A stretch of 9,711 nucleotides of DNA from Micrococcaceae bacterium UBA3381 (GCA_002358975.1 DEPX01000024.1:2293-12003), one strand, 5' to 3'. Positions 1 to 6,377 are shown, numbered from the stretch's first letter. The notes: generated from the letters alone by a model not told the origin. Made by a program: numbers and translations.

Positions 1-279
1 CGGACCCTCCGCGAAGTGTCACATGACGCCCGTGTTTCACTCGGCTATTTGTCTGAAGTTGAACGTGGCCAGAAGGAAGCCTCTTCAGAATTGCTCAGCG
101 CTATCACAGCGGCACTGGATATCCCTTTATCAGTGATGCTTCGAGAAGTTTCAGATCGTATTGCTGTCGAAGAGGCAGTTCAAATTCCTGACACGATTCC
201 GGCTGAACTAGCTCATCGTTACGCACAGCAACAACAGGGCCACGGTTACAATCGTGGAGATCAGCTAGCAAACCGCTAG
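1..279 (+). CDS. clgR: ClgR-like XRE-family transcriptional regulator (3' part only)
   Basis: The reading frame is open from the first base of the window and ends at TAG 277-279, so the 5' part of the gene lies outside. The visible 92 residues contain the second half of a Cro/C1-type helix-turn-helix. The segment reading LREVSHDARVSLGYLSEVER holds the turn and recognition helix, and KEASSELLSAITAALDIPLS follows. This wording is characteristic of the actinobacterial ClgR family, cytoplasmic activators of clp protease and related stress genes. A polar Gln-rich C-terminal tail follows. Location just upstream of DUF3046 and recA matches the usual actinobacterial order. A GTG at 16 is in frame but lies inside the HTH, so it is not the real start. 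A strong hairpin follows the stop. The family call is firm; the precise regulon is inferred from the family. Confidence 0.85.
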   Translation, partial: RTLREVSHDARVSLGYLSEVERGQKEASSELLSAITAALDIPLSVMLREVSDRIAVEEAVQIPDTIPAELAHRYAQQQQGHGYNRGDQLANR

Positions 280-305
280 CCCCACTTGTGAACCATTTGT
301 AATTG

Positions 306-356
306 AAAGCTCAGACCGCGAACTAACCCATCAATGGGATTCGCGGTCTGAGCTTT
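306..356 (+). terminator. Strong 17-bp hairpin, probable (bidirectional) terminator after clgR
   Basis: Arms 306-322 and 340-356 are perfect reverse complements (AAAGCTCAGACCGCGAA against its complement). The 17-nt loop contains a second small CCCA/TGGG pairing (327-330 with 335-338), so the two stems can stack. The flanks are A-rich on the left and TTTGTCTGT on the right. The right-hand U tract is short and interrupted, so termination is likely but not textbook. It lies 26 nt after the clgR stop and 27 nt before the DUF3046 start codon. Confidence 0.75.
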
Positions 357-383
357 GTCTGTACAGCCACCACGAGGACCACA

Positions 384-614
384 ATGAGACAATCAGAATT
401 TTGGGCCTTACTAGAAGATGAATTTGGTTCGGCAAATGCCAGTATCATTGCTTCCTCCTTAGAGTTGCCCGGTCTTAGGGTCTCGGCGCAAGAGGCCCTG
501 GCTAACGGGACCGACCCTAGGCTTGTCTGGACAGCTATTTGCGATTTGCATGACATCCCGCCTAAGCGACGTCTGGGTAAAGACATGGAACCACGCGATA
601 CTGGCGCTCTATAA
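384..614 (+). CDS. DUF3046 family small protein
   Basis: This is a 76-residue protein with an ATG start preceded by GAGGA (374-378) at 5 nt spacing, a good ribosome binding site. It matches the actinobacterial DUF3046 family as I remember it: an N-terminal MRxSEFWxLLEDEFG segment, a middle S-x-Q-E-A-L-A-N-G-x-D-P motif, and then VWTAICDLHDIP. The family is almost always found directly upstream of recA in Actinobacteria and has no established function. No signal peptide or membrane segment is visible, so it is probably cytoplasmic. The C-terminus (KRRLGKDMEPRDTGAL) is basic, then mixed. The gene starts just after a strong hairpin, so its promoter is unclear: it may overlap the hairpin, or the gene may depend on readthrough from clgR. 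Confidence 0.8.
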   Translation: MRQSEFWALLEDEFGSANASIIASSLELPGLRVSAQEALANGTDPRLVWTAICDLHDIPPKRRLGKDMEPRDTGAL

Positions 615-658
615 GGCGCCCGACACGCTTGGTGATGTTCGCTAATCAGTCGGAAGTT

Positions 659-674
659 TGTAGAATTAACTACA
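659..674. promoter_or_regulatory. Palindrome TGTAG-N6-CTACA upstream of recA
   Basis: A perfect 5-bp inverted repeat with an AATTAA centre lies in the DUF3046-recA spacer, about 80 nt upstream of the proposed recA -10 hexamer. Size and symmetry are those of a dimeric repressor or activator site. It does not match the actinobacterial LexA consensus (GAAC-N4-GTTC). A chance palindrome is possible. Confidence 0.25.
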
Positions 675-684
675 GATTGCCATT

Positions 685-699
685 GAAAGCTGTGCTTTC
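685..699 (+). other. Small hairpin GAAAGC-TGT-GCTTTC, possible weak terminator of the DUF3046 transcript
   Basis: The 6-bp stem is perfect, with a 3-nt loop, followed by CTAAACTTTT. It lies 70 nt after the DUF3046 stop and could act as a weak intrinsic terminator before the recA promoter. The stem is short and half A/T, so this is tentative. Confidence 0.3.
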
Positions 700-736
700 C
701 TAAACTTTTCCACAAATCACGCCCACATCTCTTATC

Positions 737-759
737 GTGTCCGTGCAGGGCCATATACT
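737..759 (+). promoter_or_regulatory. Candidate LexA-independent (PafBC / RecA-NDp type) promoter of recA
   Basis: GTGTCCGTG (737-745), an 8-nt spacer (746-753) and TATACT (754-759) fit the mycobacterial RecA-NDp motif, TTGTCRGTG-N8-TANNNT. Seven of nine upstream positions match, the spacing is exact, and the -10 hexamer is near-consensus. This promoter class is used by the PafBC activator for DNA-damage genes and drives one of the recA promoters in mycobacteria. Transcription would start near 766, leaving an untranslated leader of about 50 nt. I saw no GAAC-N4-GTTC LexA box between 615 and 816. Confidence 0.6.
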
Positions 760-771
760 TTGGCGCATAGT

Positions 772-790
772 GCAAGTATCTACCGCTTGC
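772..790 (+). other. Small hairpin in the recA leader
   Basis: GCAAG (772-776) pairs with CTTGC (786-790), and a T-G pair extends the stem around a 7-nt loop. It lies between the proposed transcription start and the ribosome binding site at 803-808, and leaves that site free. It could stabilise the leader; chance is also possible. Confidence 0.25.
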
Positions 791-802
791 CTTCCACTAC
801 TC

Positions 803-808
803 AAGGAG
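803..808 (+). promoter_or_regulatory. recA ribosome binding site
   Basis: AAGGAG with an 8-nt spacer to ATG 817. It decides the recA start: the frame is open further upstream to an ATG at 760, but that codon sits on the last base of the promoter -10 region and has no Shine-Dalgarno sequence. Confidence 0.85.
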
Positions 809-816
809 TACACCCT

Positions 817-1872
817 ATGTCTTCACAAACTAACCGTGACAAAGCTCTGGACGCTGCACTTGCCCAAATTGATAAAAGCTACGGTAAGGGCTCGATCATG
901 CGTCTCGGAGACGATGTGCGAGCACCTATCGAAGTCGTACCGACAGGTTCAGTGGCCTTGGATATCGCTTTGGGTATTGGTGGCTTACCGCGTGGCCGCG
1001 TTGTAGAAGTCTATGGTCCGGAGTCTTCCGGTAAAACTACTATTGCTCTGCACGCAGTTGCTGAAGCGCAACGTAAAGGTGGCATTGCGGCTTTTATTGA
1101 TGCTGAACACGCCTTGGACCCTGAATATGCCAAAAAACTTGGCGTAGACACGGACGCGTTGTTAGTCTCACAGCCAGATACCGGTGAACAAGCCTTGGAG
1201 ATTATGGACATGCTCATCGGCTCCGGGGCTTTAGACATCGTCGTTATTGACTCGGTTGCTGCCTTGGTGCCGCGCGCTGAGATCGAAGGAGAAATGGGCG
1301 ATTCCCACGTTGGTCTACAAGCTCGACTAATGTCTCAGGCGTTACGCAAAATTACTGGCCGCTTGGCACAATCGAAAACAACTGCAATTTTTATCAATCA
1401 GTTGCGTGAAAAGGTCGGTGTATTCTTTGGTTCACCCGAAACAACTACTGGTGGTAAAGCTCTAAAGTTCTATTCCTCCGTGCGTATCGATATTCGACGT
1501 ATTGAAACCCTTAAAGAAGCAGGCAACCCAGTTGGTAACCGTACCCGTGCCAAGATTGTTAAAAATAAGATGGCGCCACCCTTCAAACAGGCTGAATTCG
1601 ATATTTTGTATGGCGAAGGTATTTCTCGCGAAGGCGGCCTGCTGGATATGGGCGTGGAACACAACATTGTGCGCAAATCGGGCGCCTGGTACACCTATGA
1701 TGGTGACCAACTCGGTCAAGGCAAAGAAAATGCTCGCCGTTTCTTAAAGGACAATCCAGATCTTGCTGTCGAACTTGAAGATCGCATTAAGTCCTCATTG
1801 GGCATTGGAGCAGAGAGCGAAACAGAAGACGAAGAGCAAACAACCGATTTGAAAGCAGTAGAGGACGCCTAA
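817..1872 (+). CDS. recA: RecA recombinase
   Basis: RecA polymerises on single-stranded DNA with ATP, carries out strand exchange, and acts as co-protease for LexA self-cleavage. The protein has 351 residues, the usual length. Visible landmarks are the N-terminal helix KALDAALAQIDKSYGKGSIM, Walker A GPESSGKT at residues 67-74, the FIDAEHALDPEYAKKLGVD segment, loop L1 with EIEGEMGDSHVGLQARLMSQ, and loop L2 with FINQLREKVGVFFGSPETTTG. The C-terminal tail is acidic (ESETEDEEQTT), as expected for its autoinhibitory role. No intein is present at the sites used in some mycobacteria. The start follows AAGGAG, and recX begins 3 nt after the stop, so the two are surely cotranscribed. The upstream promoter looks DNA-damage responsive through PafBC; a LexA site was not seen. 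Confidence 0.98.
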   Translation: MSSQTNRDKALDAALAQIDKSYGKGSIMRLGDDVRAPIEVVPTGSVALDIALGIGGLPRGRVVEVYGPESSGKTTIALHAVAEAQRKGGIAAFIDAEHALDPEYAKKLGVDTDALLVSQPDTGEQALEIMDMLIGSGALDIVVIDSVAALVPRAEIEGEMGDSHVGLQARLMSQALRKITGRLAQSKTTAIFINQLREKVGVFFGSPETTTGGKALKFYSSVRIDIRRIETLKEAGNPVGNRTRAKIVKNKMAPPFKQAEFDILYGEGISREGGLLDMGVEHNIVRKSGAWYTYDGDQLGQGKENARRFLKDNPDLAVELEDRIKSSLGIGAESETEDEEQTTDLKAVEDA

Positions 1873-1875
1873 TCA

Positions 1876-2412
1876 ATGCAGGGTAGTGGTACGGATCGAA
1901 ACGATACTGGCCAAACTGCGCGTAATATTGTGCTCCGTCAACTATCTTCTGCACCCAAGACCCGATACCAATTGAGCGAAAAACTTGCGGATAGGGAAAT
2001 ACCAGAAGAAATCGTCAGAGAGGTTTTGGACCGGTTTGAAGAAGTCGAGCTAATCGATGACGCAGCTTTCGCTCAAAGTTGGGTGCGTTCTCGCCATCGC
2101 ACGAAAGGTCTTGCGCGGCGCGCACTCAGCATGGAACTACGTCAGCGTGGCGTGGCCGAACACCACACGGAACTTGCCCTAGAACAGGTATCAGATGAAG
2201 ATGAGCGTTCCAAAGCTCATGAACTGGTGGTTCGAAAATTATCCCGCACGAGTATTCCTTCGCCAACAGATCCGACAGAACGCAAACAACGCGATAGAAT
2301 AGTTCGACGTCTGGTAGGTATGTTATCTAGAAAAGGATACTCGCCGGGCATGGCGTTCAGTGTCGTCAATGACGCGATGGACGCCGACGAACATTACCCC
2401 TTTGAGGATTGA
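1876..2412 (+). CDS. recX: RecX regulatory protein
   Basis: RecX binds RecA filaments and limits their extension and activity. The 178-residue protein shows the family's three-helix repeat pattern. The first is ARNIVLRQLSSAPKTRYQLSEKLADREIP, the second contains ELIDDAAFAQSWVRSR, and KGLARRALSMELRQRGV precedes the third, C-terminal one ending in VRRLVGMLSRKGYSPGMAFSVV. The motif DDAAFAQSWV followed by a basic R-rich stretch is typical. The start ATG is 3 nt after the recA stop; GAGG at 1861-1864 is a rather distant Shine-Dalgarno, which fits translational coupling to recA. The stop overlaps or nearly touches the miaB start. Length is within the actinobacterial range. Confidence 0.93.
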   Translation: MQGSGTDRNDTGQTARNIVLRQLSSAPKTRYQLSEKLADREIPEEIVREVLDRFEEVELIDDAAFAQSWVRSRHRTKGLARRALSMELRQRGVAEHHTELALEQVSDEDERSKAHELVVRKLSRTSIPSPTDPTERKQRDRIVRRLVGMLSRKGYSPGMAFSVVNDAMDADEHYPFED

Positions 2413-2420
2413 AAAGTACC

Positions 2421-3920
2421 GTGACTGAAGCTGTAACAGAACTTGCAACACCGCGTTCATACGAGATCCGAACCTTCGGATGCCAAATGAACGTCCACGA
2501 TTCGGAGCGCATTTCGGGTCTACTTGAATCAAGTGGATATACTCCGGTTGAAAATGACAGTACCCCGGATCTGGTGGTATTTAATACGTGTGCTGTTCGT
2601 GAGAATGCTGCCAACCGGCTTTACGGCCATCTCGGAAATCTCAAGGTTACCAAGGACGACCACCCCGGCATGCAAATTGCCGTCGGCGGCTGCCTGGCTC
2701 AAAAGGATCAGGACACCATTGTCGAGCGTGCACCCTGGGTCGATGTGGTCTTTGGGACCCACAATATTGGTTCGCTTCCGGTATTGTTGGACCGCTCGCG
2801 ACACAATAATGAGGCCCAGGTTGAGCTACTGGAAGCGCTTGAAACGTTCCCATCAACATTGCCGACCAAACGTGAATCGAGTTATTCAGGTTGGGTTTCA
2901 ATTTCAGTTGGGTGCAACAACACATGTACGTTTTGCATCGTGCCATCGCTTCGCGGAAAAGAGAAGGACCGTCGGCCAGGCGATATTTTGGCAGAGGTCC
3001 AGGCCCTTGTTGACGATGGCGCGGTGGAGGTCACGTTACTTGGACAAAACGTCAATACCTACGGAGTAGAGTTCCGAGATCGTCAAGCATTTTCTAAACT
3101 TTTGCGTGCCGCAGGCGACATCGACGGGCTAGAAAGGGTGCGCTTCACTAGCCCGCACCCTGCATCATTTACCGATGATGTCATTGATGCTATGGCTGAG
3201 ACCCCAAACGTCATGCCCCAATTGCACATGCCACTTCAGTCCGGGTCGGATGCAATTCTAAAAGCGATGCGACGTTCATATCGCTCAAAGCGCTTTCTGG
3301 GCATTTTGGATAAAGTTCGGGAACGGATTCCACACGCTGCTGTCACTACTGACATCATTGTTGGGTTTCCGGGCGAAACAGAAGAAGACTTTCAGCAAAC
3401 TCTAGATGTCGTAGAAGCTTCACGGTTTTCCATGGCCTATACGTTTCAATATTCACCGCGAGAAGGAACCCCCGCGGCAGACATGGAAGACCAAATTCCC
3501 AAGGCAGTAGTGCAAGAACGCTTTGAACGTTTGGTAGCGTTGCAAGATCGAATCGCAGCGGAAGAATCAGCTAAATTGATCGGTACGAATCAGGAAATAC
3601 TGGTTACTAATGACGCTGGTCCTCGTGGGCAAGAGACCGGCAGATTAACTGGGCGAGCACCCGATAATCGACTTGTACACTTCAGTATTCCTAAAGGTGG
3701 CGAAACGCCACGCCCTGGAGACTTCGTTATTGTTCCTGTTACAGAAGCACATCCGTATCATCTGATTGCCGACCCTGATGATCTCAACCACTATCTTTTA
3801 CGACGGTCACGCGCAGGCGACGCATGGGATCGTGCGCAGGCCGATTCTTGTGGCACCGGTGCTGACGTAACGGCCGGTGGCGTGAGCTTAGGACTACCGA
3901 GCCTACGTACCAGTGTCTAA
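2421..3920 (+). CDS. miaB: tRNA-2-methylthio-N6-dimethylallyladenosine synthase MiaB
   Basis: MiaB is a radical-SAM methylthiotransferase that turns i6A37 into ms2i6A37 in tRNAs reading UNN codons. All signature parts are visible in a 499-residue product. In the N-terminal UPF0004 domain, Cys21 (TFGCQMN), Cys57 (FNTCAVREN) and Cys91 (GGCLAQ) bind the auxiliary 4Fe-4S cluster. The radical-SAM motif has Cys165, Cys169 and Cys172 (GCNNTCTFC), followed by IVPSLRGKEKDR. A C-terminal TRAM domain lies at about 390-452. The start is uncertain. GTG 2421 has GAGGA (2404-2408) 12 nt upstream. A TTG at 2409, overlapping the recX stop, would add four residues but has almost no room for a ribosome site. 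About 40 residues after the TRAM domain are low in recognisable features. The miaA start overlaps the miaB end. Confidence 0.95.
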   Translation: MTEAVTELATPRSYEIRTFGCQMNVHDSERISGLLESSGYTPVENDSTPDLVVFNTCAVRENAANRLYGHLGNLKVTKDDHPGMQIAVGGCLAQKDQDTIVERAPWVDVVFGTHNIGSLPVLLDRSRHNNEAQVELLEALETFPSTLPTKRESSYSGWVSISVGCNNTCTFCIVPSLRGKEKDRRPGDILAEVQALVDDGAVEVTLLGQNVNTYGVEFRDRQAFSKLLRAAGDIDGLERVRFTSPHPASFTDDVIDAMAETPNVMPQLHMPLQSGSDAILKAMRRSYRSKRFLGILDKVRERIPHAAVTTDIIVGFPGETEEDFQQTLDVVEASRFSMAYTFQYSPREGTPAADMEDQIPKAVVQERFERLVALQDRIAAEESAKLIGTNQEILVTNDAGPRGQETGRLTGRAPDNRLVHFSIPKGGETPRPGDFVIVPVTEAHPYHLIADPDDLNHYLLRRSRAGDAWDRAQADSCGTGADVTAGGVSLGLPSLRTSV

Positions 3921-4827
3921 CAGCAGCCCTTTAATTTCTTTGGTCGGAGCAACCGCCACCGGAAAGACAGATCTTGCGATTGCTCTTGCACAGGCTCTAC
4001 AAGGCGAAGTCATTAATGCTGATTCAATGCAATTTTACCGGGGAATGGACATTGGTACTGCGAAAGTAAAGCCAGAAGAACGTGGGCGTGTCGCGCATCA
4101 CTTACTTGACATCTACACACTCGATGTTGAAGCTAATGTAGCGACCTTCCAAAAACAGGCCCGTCAAAAAATCGCTGAGATTCGTTCCAGGGGCAAAACA
4201 CCAATCCTGACCGGCGGATCTGGACTGTATGTACGAGCCGTCCTGGACGCCATAGAGTTTCCTCCCACCGACCACCAGCTCCGTCAGCAGTTAACCCTCG
4301 AAGCTGATCAGTTGGGGACCGGCCATTTGATGAACGAACTTCAAAGGGTCGATCCCGATGCCGCGGAACGACTCAAAGATGATCGTCGGATCATCAGAGC
4401 CGTGGAAGTCTATCGACTTACGGGAAAACCGTTTAGTTCATATATGCCAACACGTGTGTACCATCAGAGCATTCCACCGGTGATACAAATTGGACTCGTG
4501 ACTGACCGTTCTCAGCTTCATCAAAGAATTGAGCAACGTGTCTACACGATGATGGCAACCGGGTGGGTCGATGAGGTCAAACGTCTTATGGTTCAAGGCC
4601 TTGCTGAAGCCCCCACAGCTTCTCGGGCCATCGGGTACCGTCAAATTATGGACTACATCGAGGGTAAGACCAGCAAGCAAGATGCCGTAGAATTGACAAT
4701 TATTGCAACTAGAAAATTCGCCCGACGACAGGAAACCTGGTTCAAAGCTGATCCTAGAGTGCACTGGATTGACACTGAGACCACTAATGTCGTGGCTGAG
4801 ACGCTACAGCTTATCGAAGCCAGCTAG
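3913..4827 (+). CDS. miaA: tRNA dimethylallyltransferase MiaA
   Basis: MiaA transfers a dimethylallyl group from DMAPP to N6 of A37 in tRNA, making the i6A that MiaB then methylthiolates. The product has 304 residues, normal for the family. Motifs are the P-loop GATATGKT at 12-19, DSMQFYRGMDIGTAK starting at Asp37 (the catalytic Asp/tRNA site region), GGSGLYVRAVLD, the ASRAIGYRQ motif and the C-terminal RKFARRQETWF. The start is GTG 3913, overlapping the last 8 nt of miaB in another frame; no clear Shine-Dalgarno is seen, so coupling to miaB translation is likely. Having miaB and miaA directly adjacent is more compact than in Mycobacterium tuberculosis, where other genes lie between them. No key residue looks missing. 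Confidence 0.96.
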   Translation: MSNSSPLISLVGATATGKTDLAIALAQALQGEVINADSMQFYRGMDIGTAKVKPEERGRVAHHLLDIYTLDVEANVATFQKQARQKIAEIRSRGKTPILTGGSGLYVRAVLDAIEFPPTDHQLRQQLTLEADQLGTGHLMNELQRVDPDAAERLKDDRRIIRAVEVYRLTGKPFSSYMPTRVYHQSIPPVIQIGLVTDRSQLHQRIEQRVYTMMATGWVDEVKRLMVQGLAEAPTASRAIGYRQIMDYIEGKTSKQDAVELTIIATRKFARRQETWFKADPRVHWIDTETTNVVAETLQLIEAS

Positions 4828-4836
4828 GGTAACGGT

Positions 4837-5745
4837 ATGAACGCTAATCGTCAGCTCATAGATACCGACGACAAACAGTGGGGAGCCCTCAAAGGTATCC
4901 AGTTTTTCAAAATCGCTGGACCATTTGGAGACTGGATTGTCTTCTTTGAGCCCTCTGACAACCTTGAGATCGAAAGCTACGTCACTATTTTGTGTAATCG
5001 ATCGAAAGGTGTCGGTGCCAGTGGTGTCGTCGTGATTACCCGGGCTCAACAGAACCTGACTGGTATAACCCCCTATTACCGGGTGGACGCGTGGAATGCT
5101 GGGGGCCAGCGGCTCACAAACATGACCGAGCCTGCCCGTGTCGCTACCTTTGTTTTAGCCGTCGTGAAGAAAATACCGGCAAGTGAGACAAGCCACCACG
5201 TATTTGAGACACAGTATGAGCCAGTTACTACCGTGTTTACGCCGTCATTTATTGGTGTCGATATTGGCAAATGGGAGTACGCGGATCCCGAGACAGCAGC
5301 CGCTGCTGGTTCAGATGCGCTCGTTATGGCCGAAGATCTGACCGACCCGCGCCCCGGTTTGAGCATTCAAATTAAAAACACTCACGTCATAGTCGCAGTA
5401 GAAACTTTAAGCGAGTTAGCCGCTATAGATCTTAACGAATCACCATCGACTGAGCCACCGACTCATACAGGCACGAGCATCAACTTTGTGGTCCCCTACG
5501 ATCCGCTGATGTCAGGTGGGATGGGACAGGTGCAGTTACGTAATTATACGGATTCGCCACACAGCCATGAATTAGCAACAGCAGCTGCTGCAGCAGCCGT
5601 TGCACTACAAACCTGGACGGGGCTGCACCAGCTTAACATCTGGAACATTGGCACCGAACAAGGCGACGTGGTCGTACAAATCCATGACAAACACCGGTTA
5701 TCTACGTTTGCTCGTCTAACTGTGGCTTTCTTCGGCACCTTGTAA
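4837..5745 (+). CDS. DapF-fold protein lacking both catalytic cysteines (putative pseudoenzyme in the dapF slot)
   Basis: This gene sits where dapF lies in many actinobacteria, 9 nt after miaA with AGGG at 7 nt from ATG. The 302-residue product is recognisably related to diaminopimelate epimerase. Matches include IQFFKIAGPFGDWIVF at 21-36 (E. coli MQFSKMHGLGNDF), RSKGVG at 55-60, YYRVDAWNAGG at 80-90 (HYRIFNADG), NTH at 181-183 (NPH), INF at 215-217 and VQLRNY at 232-237. My hand alignment to E. coli DapF puts Met96 at the first catalytic Cys and turns its CGNG into MTEP. Ala247 stands at the second Cys, with CGSG becoming ATAA; the Glu-Arg pair before it becomes Thr238-Asp239. The only Cys in the protein is Cys53. 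Proton transfer by two cysteines is therefore not possible as in DapF. The frame is intact, so it is probably expressed. Its function is unknown: a structural or regulatory relic, or a new enzyme. Confidence 0.8.
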   Translation: MNANRQLIDTDDKQWGALKGIQFFKIAGPFGDWIVFFEPSDNLEIESYVTILCNRSKGVGASGVVVITRAQQNLTGITPYYRVDAWNAGGQRLTNMTEPARVATFVLAVVKKIPASETSHHVFETQYEPVTTVFTPSFIGVDIGKWEYADPETAAAAGSDALVMAEDLTDPRPGLSIQIKNTHVIVAVETLSELAAIDLNESPSTEPPTHTGTSINFVVPYDPLMSGGMGQVQLRNYTDSPHSHELATAAAAAAVALQTWTGLHQLNIWNIGTEQGDVVVQIHDKHRLSTFARLTVAFFGTL

Positions 5746-6363
5746 GACCCGAGCAATATGTAAAATTCGGAAACCCTTTTTCGTGTCGGCTCGGCGACAA
5801 GTGAATTGGCCTGGATATCGCTCGTTCAACATACAGTCAATCCAAGGTAGAAGAGAATCCGCACCAAGTTTCTTGGCAACGACCAGCCAAGCTTGGCCGC
5901 CAAAGTTAAGTGCAGCTAACCATCTGGTAAGAAGTTCGTGAAGCGCTTGTTTTCCGATACGGATGGGAGGGTTAGCCCAAATGAGATCGAAGCCGACATC
6001 GGGGGATATCTCATCTGGATGCCGGACAATAATGTTGTCTAGCCCTAAGCGCTTGATGTTTGATCTAGCCAGATCAGCTGCCCGGGCGTTGACTTCTACC
6101 GCCGTTACCTGCGCTTGAGGTGCCAGGAGCCCCATCGTAAGTGCGATAGGCCCCCATCCCGCCCCAATATCCAGAAAACGCCCGGTTTTTGGAGGCTTCG
6201 GGACAGTATTTAACAGTATCTCGGTACCTCGGTCTACGCCATCCGGAGAAAAAATACTTCCGGCGGTGTCCACTTCGAATGTCCTACCAGCTAGCTGGAC
6301 ATTAATGGTACGTCGACGTTCCTCGCCTGTAGGCGCGACAGAAAAATAGTGCTCGTTGTTCAT
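5716..6363 (-). CDS. Class I SAM-dependent methyltransferase, RsmC-like MTS domain
   Basis: The 215-residue protein has a short N-terminal part (HYFS, then EERRRTINVQLAGRTFEVDTA) followed by a small-methyltransferase (MTS) Rossmann fold. Motif I is LDIGAGWGPIAL at residues 64-75, the acidic end of strand 2 is VEVN at 89-92, and the catalytic NPPI motif is at 131-134. NPPI after a hydrophobic strand is typical of enzymes that methylate exocyclic amino groups of bases; RsmC (16S rRNA G1207) and RlmG are the closest named families. RsmC itself is about twice as long because of a duplicated domain, so this is a single-domain relative, and the rRNA target is inference. The 3' end overlaps the DapF-like gene by 30 nt, tail to tail. 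The start at 6363 lacks a clear Shine-Dalgarno. Confidence 0.85.
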   Translation of the reverse strand: MNNEHYFSVAPTGEERRRTINVQLAGRTFEVDTAGSIFSPDGVDRGTEILLNTVPKPPKTGRFLDIGAGWGPIALTMGLLAPQAQVTAVEVNARAADLARSNIKRLGLDNIIVRHPDEISPDVGFDLIWANPPIRIGKQALHELLTRWLAALNFGGQAWLVVAKKLGADSLLPWIDCMLNERYPGQFTCRRADTKKGFRILHIARVLQGAEESHS

Positions 6364-6377
6364 TATGAAACAGTCTA

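Noticed and set aside
629..640. LexA box upstream of recA
   Set aside because: GTTC at 637-640 is preceded at the right distance by TTGG, not GAAC, so the site is only half present.
323..775. Minus-strand open frame of 150 codons across DUF3046
   Set aside because: It runs antisense to a recognised family gene and into the recA promoter, and its product has no recognisable domain.
760..816. Longer RecA starting at ATG 760
   Set aside because: The codon follows the TATACT hexamer at once, has no ribosome site, and the added residues do not resemble RecA; ATG 817 has AAGGAG at good spacing.
817..1872. Intein or other insertion in recA
   Set aside because: The Walker A and L2 regions run straight through with normal length (351 residues).
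2466..2481. Palindrome ATCCGAA-CC-TTCGGAT
   Set aside because: It lies inside the conserved MiaB coding sequence around IRTFGC, so chance plus codon choice explains it as well as an operator would.
4837..5745. Calling the DapF-like gene a pseudogene
   Set aside because: There is no stop or frameshift, it has a good start with AGGG, and scaffold motifs persist along the full length; loss of catalytic residues alone does not show decay.
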